Positions 43,159-52,043 of a stretch of 64,000 nucleotides of DNA are shown here, in pieces. The notes below the pieces were generated by a model that worked only from the letters and a program-made list of their open reading frames with translations, was not told the DNA's origin and did no database searches. The stretch is taken from contig QQUE01000012.1 in assembly GCA_008501765.1 (NCBI GenBank), positions 186,001 to 250,000 on the forward strand, read 5' to 3'. The stretch comes from Calditrichota bacterium. GTDB lineage: Bacteria; Zhuqueibacterota; Zhuqueibacteria; Zhuqueibacterales; Geothermadaptataceae. Position 1 is the first letter of the stretch. Each line of letters opens with the position of its first letter. The translations under genes and the position numbers were made by a program.

Positions 43159-44208
43159 TTAAAATACCTGCAAGTACAAATTTTCGTGCATTGCAACCAC
43201 CTCACCAATGATGCGGGCATGTTCGACGCCGCTATCGTGCAACTGCCGCAATGCTGCAGCAGATTGAGCGGCTGGCAACGCAACCAGCAATCCACCACTG
43301 GTCATGGGATCAGCCAGAATTTGCTGCTGTGCAAAAGGCCGCTCGTTGGCAAATCTAAGACGATCACCGACGAGCTGAAAATTCATGGCATTCGATCCGG
43401 TATTGATGCCTTTTTCGTACACTTCGGCTGCACCGGGGAGAACGGGCAGATCGTCAAATTGAATAGTGAAAGTAACATTGGAACCCGAAGCCATTTCAAA
43501 AGCATGCCCCATGAGACCAAAACCGGTAACATCAGTGGCCGCATGAATATCGAAATTGCCCAACGTTTCACAGGCAGTGCGACTTAAAGTTGTCAAAATT
43601 TTTAAACAGGCATCGAGATCTTTTTGGGATACCCAGTTTTTCAAATTGGCATTAAAAATTCCACCGCTGCCCAATGGTTTTGTGAGAATGAGCGCATCGC
43701 CTGGCCTTGCGCCAATATTGCGCCAGATTTTTTGTGGATGCACGATTCCTGTAACAGCGAGACCAAATTTCGGCTCGGCATCCTCGACCGTGTGACCGCC
43801 TGCCAACACAGCACCCGCCTCGGTTATCTTACTTAATGCGCCGGCAACGATGCCCTGTGTCACTTCCGGCCCCAATTTCCCTGAGGGCAGGGCCAACAAA
43901 TTGAGGCACGTCAGCGGCTTTCCGCCCATGGCATAAATATCGCTGATGGAATTGGCCGCGCTTATCTGACCGAAAATGTACGGATCATCTGTCGGCGGCG
44001 TGATAAAATCTGCCGTGGTGACCAGGGCAATGTCATCATTAAGCTGATAAACGCCGGCATCATCGCTGGTAGAAAAGCCTACAAGCAAATTTGGATCATT
44101 ATTTTGTGGAATTTTATTCAGCAGTTCACTGAGTCCGACCGGACTCGCTTTCGCCGCTCAGCCGCAGGAGCTGGCCAGGCTGGTTAATGTATATTTTTTA
44201 CTCGACAT
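43159..44208 (-). CDS. selD: Selenide, water dikinase with selenocysteine
   Basis: A 349-residue protein if the UGA at codon 17 (complement of 44158-44160) is read as selenocysteine. The frame runs from the ATG at 44208 through UGA with SSCG-U-AAKASP, which aligns residue for residue with E. coli SelD Cys17 and Lys20. Beyond it come TRDDA-like STSDDAGVY, ISDIYAMGGKP, LAGGHTVEDAEPKFGLAVTGI and TDVTGFGLMGH. SelD makes selenophosphate from selenide and ATP for selenocysteine and selenouridine synthesis. A hairpin with a GGTC loop lies just after UGA. A caller ignoring recoding would start at the TTG at 44088 and lose the active site. Confidence 0.95.
44131..44160 (-). promoter_or_regulatory. Bacterial SECIS-like element with UGA
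   Basis: On the minus strand the UGA (44160-44158) is followed after 11 bases by GAGTCC-GGTC-GGACTC, a perfect six-pair stem (44146-44131). The loop holds GGUC, as in the E. coli fdhF SECIS. The distance of 17 bases to the loop fits the SelB-binding requirement. Confidence 0.85.
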
Positions 44209-44329
44209 AATTCTCAGTTTTTAGTTGAAATGTGCGTCCGAATTGAGTGTAATTTTTCGATCAATTAATGATAAGATTTATTTTAAAATATACAACTTTA
44301 AATGTGGATAATTCATTCCCCTACGCAAC

Positions 44330-44356
44330 TCTGACAGGATTCCGAACCCTGTCAGA
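44330..44356. repeat. TCTGACAGG hairpin
   Basis: TCTGACAGG and CCTGTCAGA are perfect nine-base inverted copies around ATTCCGAAC. Similar hairpins are common as dispersed repeats in FCB-type genomes. It lies 13 bases past the end of the barrel gene on the minus strand without a T run. Confidence 0.55.
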
Positions 44357-44368
44357 ATTATCAACCGA

Positions 44369-45526
44369 TTATAAATGGAAAGCAATCGCTACTGAAATAT
44401 ACGTCTGCCGGAACAAATCTTTCGTTTCATCCGGTTGCTTGTTCGAGAGCAAATTGCTGTCGATTACCGATAAACTTAGTGTGTATTTTTTACTTAAATC
44501 CAAGTTCAGCCCCGCAGTAAAAAAATTTTGATCATAGTAATCACCACTAATTTTTGATGGATCATTTTGCGTAAAATATCCGGCCATGACAGTGATTCTT
44601 GAAGAGAGATCGTAACTCATCCCGGAATGAAATTGCGCAATATTTTCAAATCCATCGGCTACCCCGATCCATTTCTCAAAATCAACCTGGAATAAAAATA
44701 TCCACTTGTGGGTCAAATTATAACTGAGACTGGCCGAAAGAACCTGGGGAAATCCAAGCATGCTCTCGTATGAGGTTACAACTGCGAAAAGGCTTGAGGT
44801 ATCCACTGGCACTGAATTTTGAATACGTAAATAATCTTCGGAGCCTTCAAATTTAATTGCAGATATAGTTTTAAATAATATAGCGAAACGCAATTTTTCA
44901 TTTGGGAAATAAATTGCACCAATAGCCAATTGGTATCCAAATCCATGGCCATCAGAAGGTCGGGAAACATTCGTAAATTCATTATAAGCCAGATAATTAA
45001 TACCAGCACTTGCCCCCAACTCTAAACTTGGTTTCAGGCTAAAGGCGCAAGCAAGCGACAGCGAAGATACATCAAGTTCGTGCAGCCAGGCTGAATTTTC
45101 CACTTCCTGAGAAAAAGAATTGAAAACAGGAATTTCCTTCACAGTCAGTTCTCTATAACTATAAAACCGCGCATATGCCAAAGATATACCATATTTTTCT
45201 GTTGATCGCGAAATGGCCAGATACGCAGGCAGCAACTTTTGTTTATCCAACCTTGTGTCTGTATCTAAAGCACCTTCAGTTGGCAGCCTTTTACCTATTT
45301 CAACATAAAATGGGTATTGATAACTACTTCGCAGCGCTGGATTATTGAACCCGGCCGTCGCATCGAGGGGGCTCACGATACCTGCCCCTCCGGCGCCCCA
45401 CGATGCTGTACCAATTTTGGTAAGTGTACCCCGAGGATAATGGTAAGTTGTTTCAGATGGAGAGTTTTGGGCAAGAATAGTGGATGCAGAAAATAATGTG
45501 GCAAAGAATAGGTAAAAAAACTTCAA
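44369..45526 (-). CDS. FadL/OmpP1-like outer-membrane barrel protein
   Basis: A 385-residue outer-membrane protein with a signal peptide (about 1-19, ending ILAQ). The strand-rich body has early GAGGAGIVSPLDATAGFNNPA, the hallmark of the FadL/OMPP1 or PorV-like group (GGAGVASPxDxxAxFxNPAxL), and ends in the terminal strand YISVAIAFHL with aromatic last residue. FadL-type barrels take up hydrophobic compounds; PorV-type barrels serve secretion. The sequence does not settle which. It is monocistronic on the minus strand. Confidence 0.75.
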   Translation of the reverse strand: MKFFYLFFATLFSASTILAQNSPSETTYHYPRGTLTKIGTASWGAGGAGIVSPLDATAGFNNPALRSSYQYPFYVEIGKRLPTEGALDTDTRLDKQKLLPAYLAISRSTEKYGISLAYARFYSYRELTVKEIPVFNSFSQEVENSAWLHELDVSSLSLACAFSLKPSLELGASAGINYLAYNEFTNVSRPSDGHGFGYQLAIGAIYFPNEKLRFAILFKTISAIKFEGSEDYLRIQNSVPVDTSSLFAVVTSYESMLGFPQVLSASLSYNLTHKWIFLFQVDFEKWIGVADGFENIAQFHSGMSYDLSSRITVMAGYFTQNDPSKISGDYYDQNFFTAGLNLDLSKKYTLSLSVIDSNLLSNKQPDETKDLFRQTYISVAIAFHL

Positions 45527-45733
45527 AACACCCTCCCTGTTTTGATCAAAATTGAAAATAAAGATGACTGTTATCGGGTTTCCAGTTCAAAGTTAAGAAT
45601 TTGCTGCGAACTCTGGAATAACAAATGGTAGCCATCGTATTGTTGCAGTTATGTTAGAATACTGGATTTTTAATTGAAATACAATATTGAATTTATTGAT
45701 AGGAATTACAGACAGAATTCTTTAGGTGGGAAT

Positions 45734-45772
45734 AAAAAAACGGCATTCAGGATAAATCCAAACACCGTTTTA
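45734..45772 (-). terminator. Intrinsic terminator of the small membrane ORF
   Basis: On the minus strand AAAACGG and CCGTTTTTTT close a stem with an inner GGAT/ATCC pairing. It begins about 14 bases after the stop of the 41-codon gene, supporting that gene as real. Confidence 0.7.
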
Positions 45773-45785
45773 TAATTAAAGGCAA

Positions 45786-45911
45786 TTACGCTTTGAGATG
45801 GTTGACTCGGCATCTTTGCCGCCATTCTTGTCTTCGCTGCTCTTCTTTTGCAGATTTAATTGCGACAAAAACGGAAAAGGCTGCTGCGAGAAAAAATAAC
45901 AAGGTCATCAT
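45786..45911 (-). CDS. Small single-helix membrane protein (41 residues)
   Basis: The frame starts MMTLLFFLAAAFSVFVAIKS, a membrane helix, followed by a basic tail rich in Glu, Gln, Arg and Lys. AAAGGAG lies six bases before the ATG and an intrinsic terminator follows, so this is a complete transcription unit. No family is recognised. The topology with a positive C-terminus suggests an inner-membrane microprotein. Confidence 0.6.
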   Translation of the reverse strand: MMTLLFFLAAAFSVFVAIKSAKEEQRRQEWRQRCRVNHLKA

Positions 45912-46537
45912 CTTTTTCTCCTTTCAGTTTGAATGAACATGTTTCTGTTCAATAAAAACAGGGCAATTCCGCTTAAGTTTCAAAAATTATCTTCTTGAGA
46001 CAAACTTCTCGATTAAAATTTAAAAATATTGATTCTGTAATTACTAATATTGGGCAAGTTGCTTTTTGAGTTGATCAAACATTTCTTAACAAAATCGGAT
46101 TCGCAGGTGACATAATTTATTCCTGCCCGGTCGTGGTATTTTGGATGATTTAAAGAACGCTTCTGTTGCGTCAAATTCAAAATTTTCAGACATATTTTCC
46201 ATACATCTGCAAGCGGAAGCGCCACTACGTTTTAAAGCTAAAAGTGAAAATCATAACAAAAAATCAAATAATATTTGACTTCGAAATATCCGTCTTGAAT
46301 TCGTAATTATGGCGGCGCCCGCTTCGACCAAATTGATTTTATTTTAAATAAATAACCCGGTTTGCAAAATGGCATACTCACATGAATTTAGGAACAGTTT
46401 AGTGTGTGCGTCGTCCCTGTTTTTTCCATATTTTAAGAAAATTAAAATTTTCACTATGCTTAAGATCATTTTTTTTGTATACTATAAATCACTATAATTA
46501 CAGGATTTTGAATTAACACAGCGCGAATAATTTCTGA
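45912..46537. other. Gene-free intergenic region
   Basis: AT-rich region upstream of the divergent small ORF and the ATP-grasp gene. I see no gene that I can support; open frames here lack ribosome sites and family features. Confidence 0.5.
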
Positions 46538-47818
46538 ATGACTGCAAAGCTTTTTCCGAAGAATCGATCGGTCCGGGTTTTGGTGCTCGGTGTAGGTTCA
46601 TTTTCTCAATCTGTATTGCATTTTTTAAAAAATGATGGCGCCGAAGTTCATACGTATCTCACGCGCGATTATGCCCACTATCCGCCCTCAACACAGGGGC
46701 CGACCTACTTGCAAGAACTGCATCCCAACCCGTGCCACCTCGCCAAGCAACTCGGAATCGATTTTATCGTTCCAATGTCCATCGACTGGCATGACGCCGA
46801 CTGGGCAGAAGAAATAATAGCTTCAGGAATTCCTATTCTCTCACCTTTTGGTGCAGGAATGCGCCTTGAGAGAGAACGAGATTTCGGCAGGCATTTATGT
46901 TTAAAGTATGGCATCCCCTGGCCAGCATCGTTCGTTGCCCAAAATAAACTGGAAGCGCAAAAAATACTCGACAAACATCCAAATGCCTACGTGATAAAAA
47001 ACCCATTTTGTTCACCAACGAGTCCAATACATACAATAGTTTGCGAAACGATTTCAGACACGAGAAGCTGGCTTGAACGCATCGATTATGCCGAAGGCGT
47101 TTATCTGCAGGAATATCTTGGCAGACGGGAAGCCGGTCACATCGCTTTTGTCAGTGCCGGCGAAATTTATCCTTTGATTACGAATCAGGAGTACAAACAC
47201 GCATTTAATGGCAATATGGGAATCATCGCCGGTGCCCCGCTCGGTGGGCTTGTTCAGCTGGACACCGAAGATGAGTTTGGCTTGGCAAAAGAATTGCTTT
47301 TTCCACTTTTGCCCTGGTTTCGGGAAACCGGTTACCACGGCCCCGTTCAAGTGACGGCGTGTAAAAAGCAGGATCGCTGGCACGTTATCGAGTATAATGT
47401 TCGTCTTGGTGTAACCTGTGCCCCGATGATTCTCGGATTGCTGGCAAATCCATTGGAAGTTTTGTGGAACGTGGTTCATAATCAAAAATTACAATTTCAA
47501 TTTAACCAGGACAGGCATTTTTCCTGTTCATTAACCCTTGCTGGTTTTGGCTATCCATACACACAAATTACCGGCCCGAACTTACCAGTGACTTGCACCG
47601 AGCCTGTGAAGTGTGATTTATGGTGGAACGAAGTTGACAGCACCTCCCGGAATGAGCTATTTATGACCGGCCATCGGATCGCGGAGATTGTTGCATTCGC
47701 CCCCAAAATGGAAGATGCAATTGCATTAGCCTATAAAAATATAAAGAAATTACATTGTGTTGGCAGCTACTATCGCACTGATATTGGTGAGAGCAAGTGG
47801 CCGCCAGGCACTTCCTGA
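46538..47818 (+). CDS. PurD-like ATP-grasp ligase
   Basis: A 426-residue protein with the shape of phosphoribosylamine-glycine ligase: Rossmann start RVLVLGVGSFSQSVLHFL, then LGIDFIVPMSIDWHDADWAEEI, then an ATP-grasp fold (FGRHLCLKYGIPWPAS, VYLQEYLGRREAGHIAFV, the metal-binding IEYNVRLGVTCAPMIL near residue 287). The IEYNVRLG block replaces the E-x-N-x-R-x-GDPE of true PurD, and purine context is absent. So it likely ligates another amine and carboxylate. It precedes alanine racemase and an aminoacyl-transferase-like gene, which hints at an amino-acid or peptide substrate. Confidence 0.75.
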   Translation: MTAKLFPKNRSVRVLVLGVGSFSQSVLHFLKNDGAEVHTYLTRDYAHYPPSTQGPTYLQELHPNPCHLAKQLGIDFIVPMSIDWHDADWAEEIIASGIPILSPFGAGMRLERERDFGRHLCLKYGIPWPASFVAQNKLEAQKILDKHPNAYVIKNPFCSPTSPIHTIVCETISDTRSWLERIDYAEGVYLQEYLGRREAGHIAFVSAGEIYPLITNQEYKHAFNGNMGIIAGAPLGGLVQLDTEDEFGLAKELLFPLLPWFRETGYHGPVQVTACKKQDRWHVIEYNVRLGVTCAPMILGLLANPLEVLWNVVHNQKLQFQFNQDRHFSCSLTLAGFGYPYTQITGPNLPVTCTEPVKCDLWWNEVDSTSRNELFMTGHRIAEIVAFAPKMEDAIALAYKNIKKLHCVGSYYRTDIGESKWPPGTS

Positions 47819-48023
47819 TTTATTTCATACCAGGCAATGGATGACGTTACAAGCTGTACTCAAATAATTTTACATCGATACACTGCACGCCGTTTTTTTG
47901 AAAACATGAAATCTTTAACCAGCAGAAATGATGGCTAAAAGAATCCAGCCGTAATGATTTACAGATCAGTTATATAAATTTAATATATTATGGGAATTTA
48001 TATTCTTTACAAAAAACGCACAC

Positions 48024-49250
48024 TTGCAAATAAAACATAAACAACTGTATTTATTGTGCTTTTATCAAAATACTTATGAATCATCTTCTCTAATAGACAG
48101 GTTTTTTGCAATTAAAAATCAGAAAAAACATCACCGCCCGGCCTGGGTAGAAATAAACTTGGGACGCCTTGAGAATAATTTTGTCCTTATTAATGCTGAT
48201 CGTCCCAGGCATCTGAAATTTCTTACGGTGGTCAAAGATCAGGCCTATGGTCACGGAGCAATCGAAATATCCCAGGCAGCGCTTCGAGCCGGCGCATCTT
48301 ATCTCGGCGTTGTTACATTGGACGAAGCACTGCAATTACGGCAAAACAAAATACAAGCTCCTATTTTAATATTCGGTGAACGCTCCCAGGATGAAATCGC
48401 CACCAGCATTTCGAACAGCCTGACCTGCTGCATAAATGATAAAATGATCGCTTTATCAGCCATAGAAACAGCTCGAAAACTAAAAAAAAACTTGACCATT
48501 CATATTGAAATTGATACCGGTATGAGTCGCTATGGAATACGATGGGATGAAGCTGCGGAATTTATAACGTTCATCGCCCAGATTCCAGAATTCAATTTTG
48601 AAGGGATATTCACCCACTTTGCTATGTCCGATGAAACGGATAAATCTTATGCGATGCTGCAATTGGAGCGCTTCAACACGCTTCTATCAGAAATCAGAAA
48701 AAAGGATATCTCTGTTCAATTACTGCATGCCAGCAACACCGGCGGATTTTTGGACTTGCCTATGGCAAATTTTGATATGGTTCGCATGGGAATCTTGCCG
48801 TTGGGCGTTTATCCCTCGAAAGTGTGCCGGCGGATTCCCGGCTTGTTGCCGGTGATGAGTGTCAAATCGAAAATAGCTGCTATACGGGATCTCAAAATTG
48901 GCGATAAAGTTGGCTATGGAATGCGATACACCGCTGAGACTCCACGGCGCATTGCCGTTTTACCGCTGGGCTATGGCGATGGCTATCCACGGGTTCGCAA
49001 CCGCGGTGAAGTGTTGGTGCATGGCAAAAGGGCGCCAATTATCGGCGGAAATGCGATGGACGCAATGATGGTCGATATTACGCATATTCCGGAGAGCAGG
49101 CAATGGGATGAAGTTGTCATTATGGGAAATCAGGGCGAAGAAGAGATTTCAGTTCACGAAATTGCTGAGCTTAAGGGCAGTGTGTCTTATGATATCCTGA
49201 CCGGCTGGCGGTCGCGATTGCCACGAATATATGTTCGAGGAATAGATTAA
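48024..49250 (+). CDS. alr: Alanine racemase
   Basis: A PLP fold-type III enzyme. The PLP lysine is in VVKDQAYGHGAIE (about residue 70), GVVTLDEALQLR follows, and the second catalytic base Tyr is in VGYGMRYTAETPRR (about 300). Late motifs YGDGYPRVRNRGEVLVHGKRAPIIGGNAMDAMMVDIT are typical. It interconverts L- and D-alanine. The start is uncertain: the frame opens with TTG at 48024, there is no ribosome site, and the fold proper begins near RPAWVEINL (about residue 39). It lies between the ATP-grasp and the transferase-like genes, so it may serve this cluster rather than cell-wall synthesis. Confidence 0.88.
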   Translation: MQIKHKQLYLLCFYQNTYESSSLIDRFFAIKNQKKHHRPAWVEINLGRLENNFVLINADRPRHLKFLTVVKDQAYGHGAIEISQAALRAGASYLGVVTLDEALQLRQNKIQAPILIFGERSQDEIATSISNSLTCCINDKMIALSAIETARKLKKNLTIHIEIDTGMSRYGIRWDEAAEFITFIAQIPEFNFEGIFTHFAMSDETDKSYAMLQLERFNTLLSEIRKKDISVQLLHASNTGGFLDLPMANFDMVRMGILPLGVYPSKVCRRIPGLLPVMSVKSKIAAIRDLKIGDKVGYGMRYTAETPRRIAVLPLGYGDGYPRVRNRGEVLVHGKRAPIIGGNAMDAMMVDITHIPESRQWDEVVIMGNQGEEEISVHEIAELKGSVSYDILTGWRSRLPRIYVRGID

Positions 49251-49252
49251 AA

Positions 49253-50053
49253 ATGAAGATTGTTTTTTCAGAATATAAGTCGGATTATCAAAATTATATC
49301 TTTCCGTATGCGGTTTGGGCATTTCCAGAAGACAACGAAACACCCGCCTCGCTCTTCGCCCATGGATTTTTGCCAGCCACCAGGGATATGGATCGCTATT
49401 ATATGTGCAGGCAAATCCGCGTCCGGTTGAACGCTTTCTCAGCATCATCTGAAAATAGAAGAATTCTCCGCAAAGGAGAAAATATCAATGCCCGGCTCAT
49501 ACCAATCGCCAACTTTGATTATACACCTGAGCGTAGAAATTCCTATAAAACCTATGCCGATATAAAATTTGGCAAAGATATAATGACTTACAAACGGCTG
49601 GACAGTCTCTTTAACTCAAAAATTATAACACATTTGTTGGTTTTTTCTGATACCGAACAAGACAAAGAAATCGGGACAGCCACGCTATTCATCGAATCGA
49701 ATGAATTGGTTTACTATTACTACGCTTTTTATGATTTGAATTATTACGCGCGTAATCTGGGAATGTATATGATGACGGCGGCGACAAAATATTTTGCTGA
49801 ACAGAATTCCACTTTTTTATATCTGGGTACCTGCTACACAAAAAATGCCCTCTATAAAATACAGTTTAAAGGCAGTGAATTTTTTACCGGTTTTAGCTGG
49901 TCGAGCGATCTTCGGGAATTGAAATTTCTCATTAAACGTGAGCAGCAAAATATTAACAAACATCTTTTGGAAACACCGGAGTATTGCGAAAAATTTTATA
50001 ACAATGAAATCAAGCAATTTGCGCATAAATCGTCTTTTAAAATCAGGCCTTAA
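49253..50053 (+). CDS. Arginyl/leucyl-tRNA-protein transferase-like GNAT protein
   Basis: A 266-residue protein related to ATE/Bpt transferases: a CRQIRVRLNAFSASSENRRILRK segment (about residues 52-74) matches the family CRxCxxxRxxxxxFxxSxxxRRxLRR, with the second Cys replaced. The GNAT-like half has LGTCYTKNALYKIQFKG and LGMYMMTAATKYFAE. Family members move an amino acid from charged tRNA to a protein or amine. It begins two bases after the alr stop, so the two are translationally coupled. A role in building a small peptide with the neighbouring ATP-grasp enzyme is inference. Confidence 0.65.
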   Translation: MKIVFSEYKSDYQNYIFPYAVWAFPEDNETPASLFAHGFLPATRDMDRYYMCRQIRVRLNAFSASSENRRILRKGENINARLIPIANFDYTPERRNSYKTYADIKFGKDIMTYKRLDSLFNSKIITHLLVFSDTEQDKEIGTATLFIESNELVYYYYAFYDLNYYARNLGMYMMTAATKYFAEQNSTFLYLGTCYTKNALYKIQFKGSEFFTGFSWSSDLRELKFLIKREQQNINKHLLETPEYCEKFYNNEIKQFAHKSSFKIRP

Positions 50054-50081
50054 ATTTGAGCTGTTTATTTTCAGCTCAAAT
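50054..50081. other. Hairpin between transferase and pip
   Basis: ATTTGAGCTG and CAGCTCAAAT form a perfect ten-pair stem with an eight-base loop, starting at the stop codon of the transferase gene. There is no T run on the plus strand, so a terminator is doubtful; it may be an RNA-processing or attenuation hairpin. Confidence 0.4.
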
Positions 50082-50147
50082 AAATAATAAAAAAGTGATA
50101 TCAGGAAGAGTATTCACTTTGCAATTGGCTACTGGGATACTAAAACA

Positions 50148-51131
50148 ATGGGAGTGATCGTGATTGACGAAAAATGCAAAACCGCCAAGGTTGAGCGTTC
50201 GTTCGATTGTGGATATTTATCTGTTTCGGACAAACACGAAATCTACTATGAACAGTGGGGAAATCCGGATGGGATTCCTATTCTGTTTATTCATGGGGGG
50301 CCCGGGGCTGGTTTTTTAAAGGATGACCATCGTTTTTTTGATTCAACAAAGCATCGTATTATCTTTTTTGACCAGCGTGGTGCCGGCAAAAGTACACCTT
50401 TTGCCAGTCTCAAAAACAACACTACAGCGCACCTGATTGCGGACACCAACGCACTGCTTGACCATATAAACGTCAAAAACTGCCATCTTTTTGGTGGTTC
50501 GTGGGGAGCCACCCTGGCGCTCGCCTTTGCAATCCAATGTCCGGACCGGGTTTTGGGCATTCTTTTACGAGGGCTATTTCTCGGTTCAAAGGAAAGCATC
50601 AAGCATTATGTCGGCGGGGGTGTGCGACACCATTTTCCCGATGCCTGGCAGCGCTTCATTAAAATCGTCCCCTATGAAAAACAGGATGATATTGTCGGCT
50701 ACTATTTAAAACAAATGCAATCCAGCGATGAAGCCATTCGTGAGAAATACACCTACGAATGGGCCTACTATGAATTTTCTATCTACAAGCTTAAAATTGA
50801 GGGTGCTTCGGTCGAAGAGCTGTTGAATGACTTTTCATATAAGTCGCTCAGCCCGCTCGAAGCCCATTATATGCAAAACAACTGCTTCATGCCGGATAAT
50901 CATATCCTGAAAAATACCAGGAAACTGGAGCATATTCCAATTTCGATAATTCATGGCCGCTACGATTTCATTTGTCCACCCAAATATGCTTTCCAATTGC
51001 ATGAACGATTGCCGAATTCCACCTTGCATATTGTCTGTGCCGGCCATGCCGGATCGGAGCCCGAAATCGAGAAAAAAATTGAGATAGAAATAGCAAAAAT
51101 ATCACAACAGCCAAGCCTGTCTTTTTGCTAA
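50148..51131 (+). CDS. pip: Prolyl aminopeptidase
   Basis: A 327-residue alpha/beta hydrolase of family S33. The oxyanion-hole HGGPGAG (about 50), the nucleophile elbow GGSWGATLAL (about 118-127), the Asp in HGRYDFICPP (about 276) and the His in CAGHAGSEPE (about 303) complete the triad. It removes N-terminal proline from peptides. Its end of cluster position behind a ligase, racemase and transferase would fit peptide maturation or turnover. Start choice among ATG 50148 and nearby GTG codons is uncertain by a few residues. Confidence 0.9.
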   Translation: MGVIVIDEKCKTAKVERSFDCGYLSVSDKHEIYYEQWGNPDGIPILFIHGGPGAGFLKDDHRFFDSTKHRIIFFDQRGAGKSTPFASLKNNTTAHLIADTNALLDHINVKNCHLFGGSWGATLALAFAIQCPDRVLGILLRGLFLGSKESIKHYVGGGVRHHFPDAWQRFIKIVPYEKQDDIVGYYLKQMQSSDEAIREKYTYEWAYYEFSIYKLKIEGASVEELLNDFSYKSLSPLEAHYMQNNCFMPDNHILKNTRKLEHIPISIIHGRYDFICPPKYAFQLHERLPNSTLHIVCAGHAGSEPEIEKKIEIEIAKISQQPSLSFC

Positions 51132-52043
51132 AAGGAGATGAATTTGCCTGTGGTTGTCCCGAATTACATATTGAAATTTGTGTGATATTTTTTATCCAAA
51201 TGATGATGCACTTCAATTTTTGAGCATTGTTTTGCAATTAATATTTCCCCATCAAAATTTTCCTCATCGCGGTACCCGCTGCATTGAGGATAATTTTATG
51301 CTCTTCTTCTACTTTTCGAATTTATTTTACATCAATTCAACCATCGTTTCAAAAGTTCTCACAGGATATCCACCACAGAAATCTGAAATATTAAGTTTTA
51401 ATTAATATGGATTTCCATGTCTTTCCACTAAACCACTATGCACTGCAATTGCATAGTTTTGGCCAGGACTGAAAGTCCATTATTCAAGCATTAAATTTTC
51501 ATAATTTGTAAGCCATCTTTTTCAATTGGTCATTAAAATGATCTTTCGCCCAGCGCCTACGCCAAACAGGAAATGCTTTTATTGGCCACAGATTAACACC
51601 GATGAAACACGGATTTTTTAAACCCGATAAAATCTGTGTTCAATCAGTGTAAATCAGTGGCTGAAGTTTCTTCAATTCAATATTTGCATTGCATCTTTAT
51701 TTTTTATGGCATTAACGGAAAGTCTTGCGCTGGAAGCGCATAGTTTTAAACTAGCGCGCAGAAACAATAAAAATGGATTTTGAAATTTGCAGTATGATTA
51801 GTAGCTTAATACTATGTAATTTTTCAAGACCAATACCTCCCCCAAAATAGAATTTTTCCAGGTCAGATATACTTATTCAGATTTAATCAATGGCACAGAT
51901 TCGCAACACAAAAATATCAGCAGGAGAAAAAATTATTCTCATTTCAGGAAATATTCATTCCAAAAGTCATGTTATGGCAGCATATTGTTAAAAATTGATG
52001 GATGAAATAACCAACCGAATTTGATCCTCTGAAAGAAGGTGTA
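51132..52043. other. Intergenic region with 305-bp repeat
   Basis: The gap between pip and the oxidoreductase gene contains copy 2 of the 305-bp direct repeat (51467-51771). The rest shows no gene or RNA I can support. Confidence 0.6.
51467..51771 (+). repeat. 305-bp dispersed direct repeat, copy 2
   Basis: Nearly identical to 12559-12863 (about four substitutions). Upstream of the common part, copy 2 has CACTATGCACTGCAATTGCATAG, a hairpin related to the TGCGCTGGAAGCGCATAG hairpin at the right end, where copy 1 has only a short AA. Confidence 0.9.

Noticed and set aside
44088-44088. TTG start for selD at 44088
   Set aside because: It drops the catalytic Sec17/Lys20 region, which is intact upstream when UGA is read as selenocysteine.
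46013-46225. Minus-strand frame of 70 codons
   Set aside because: No ribosome site or domain; composition looks like random AT-rich translation.
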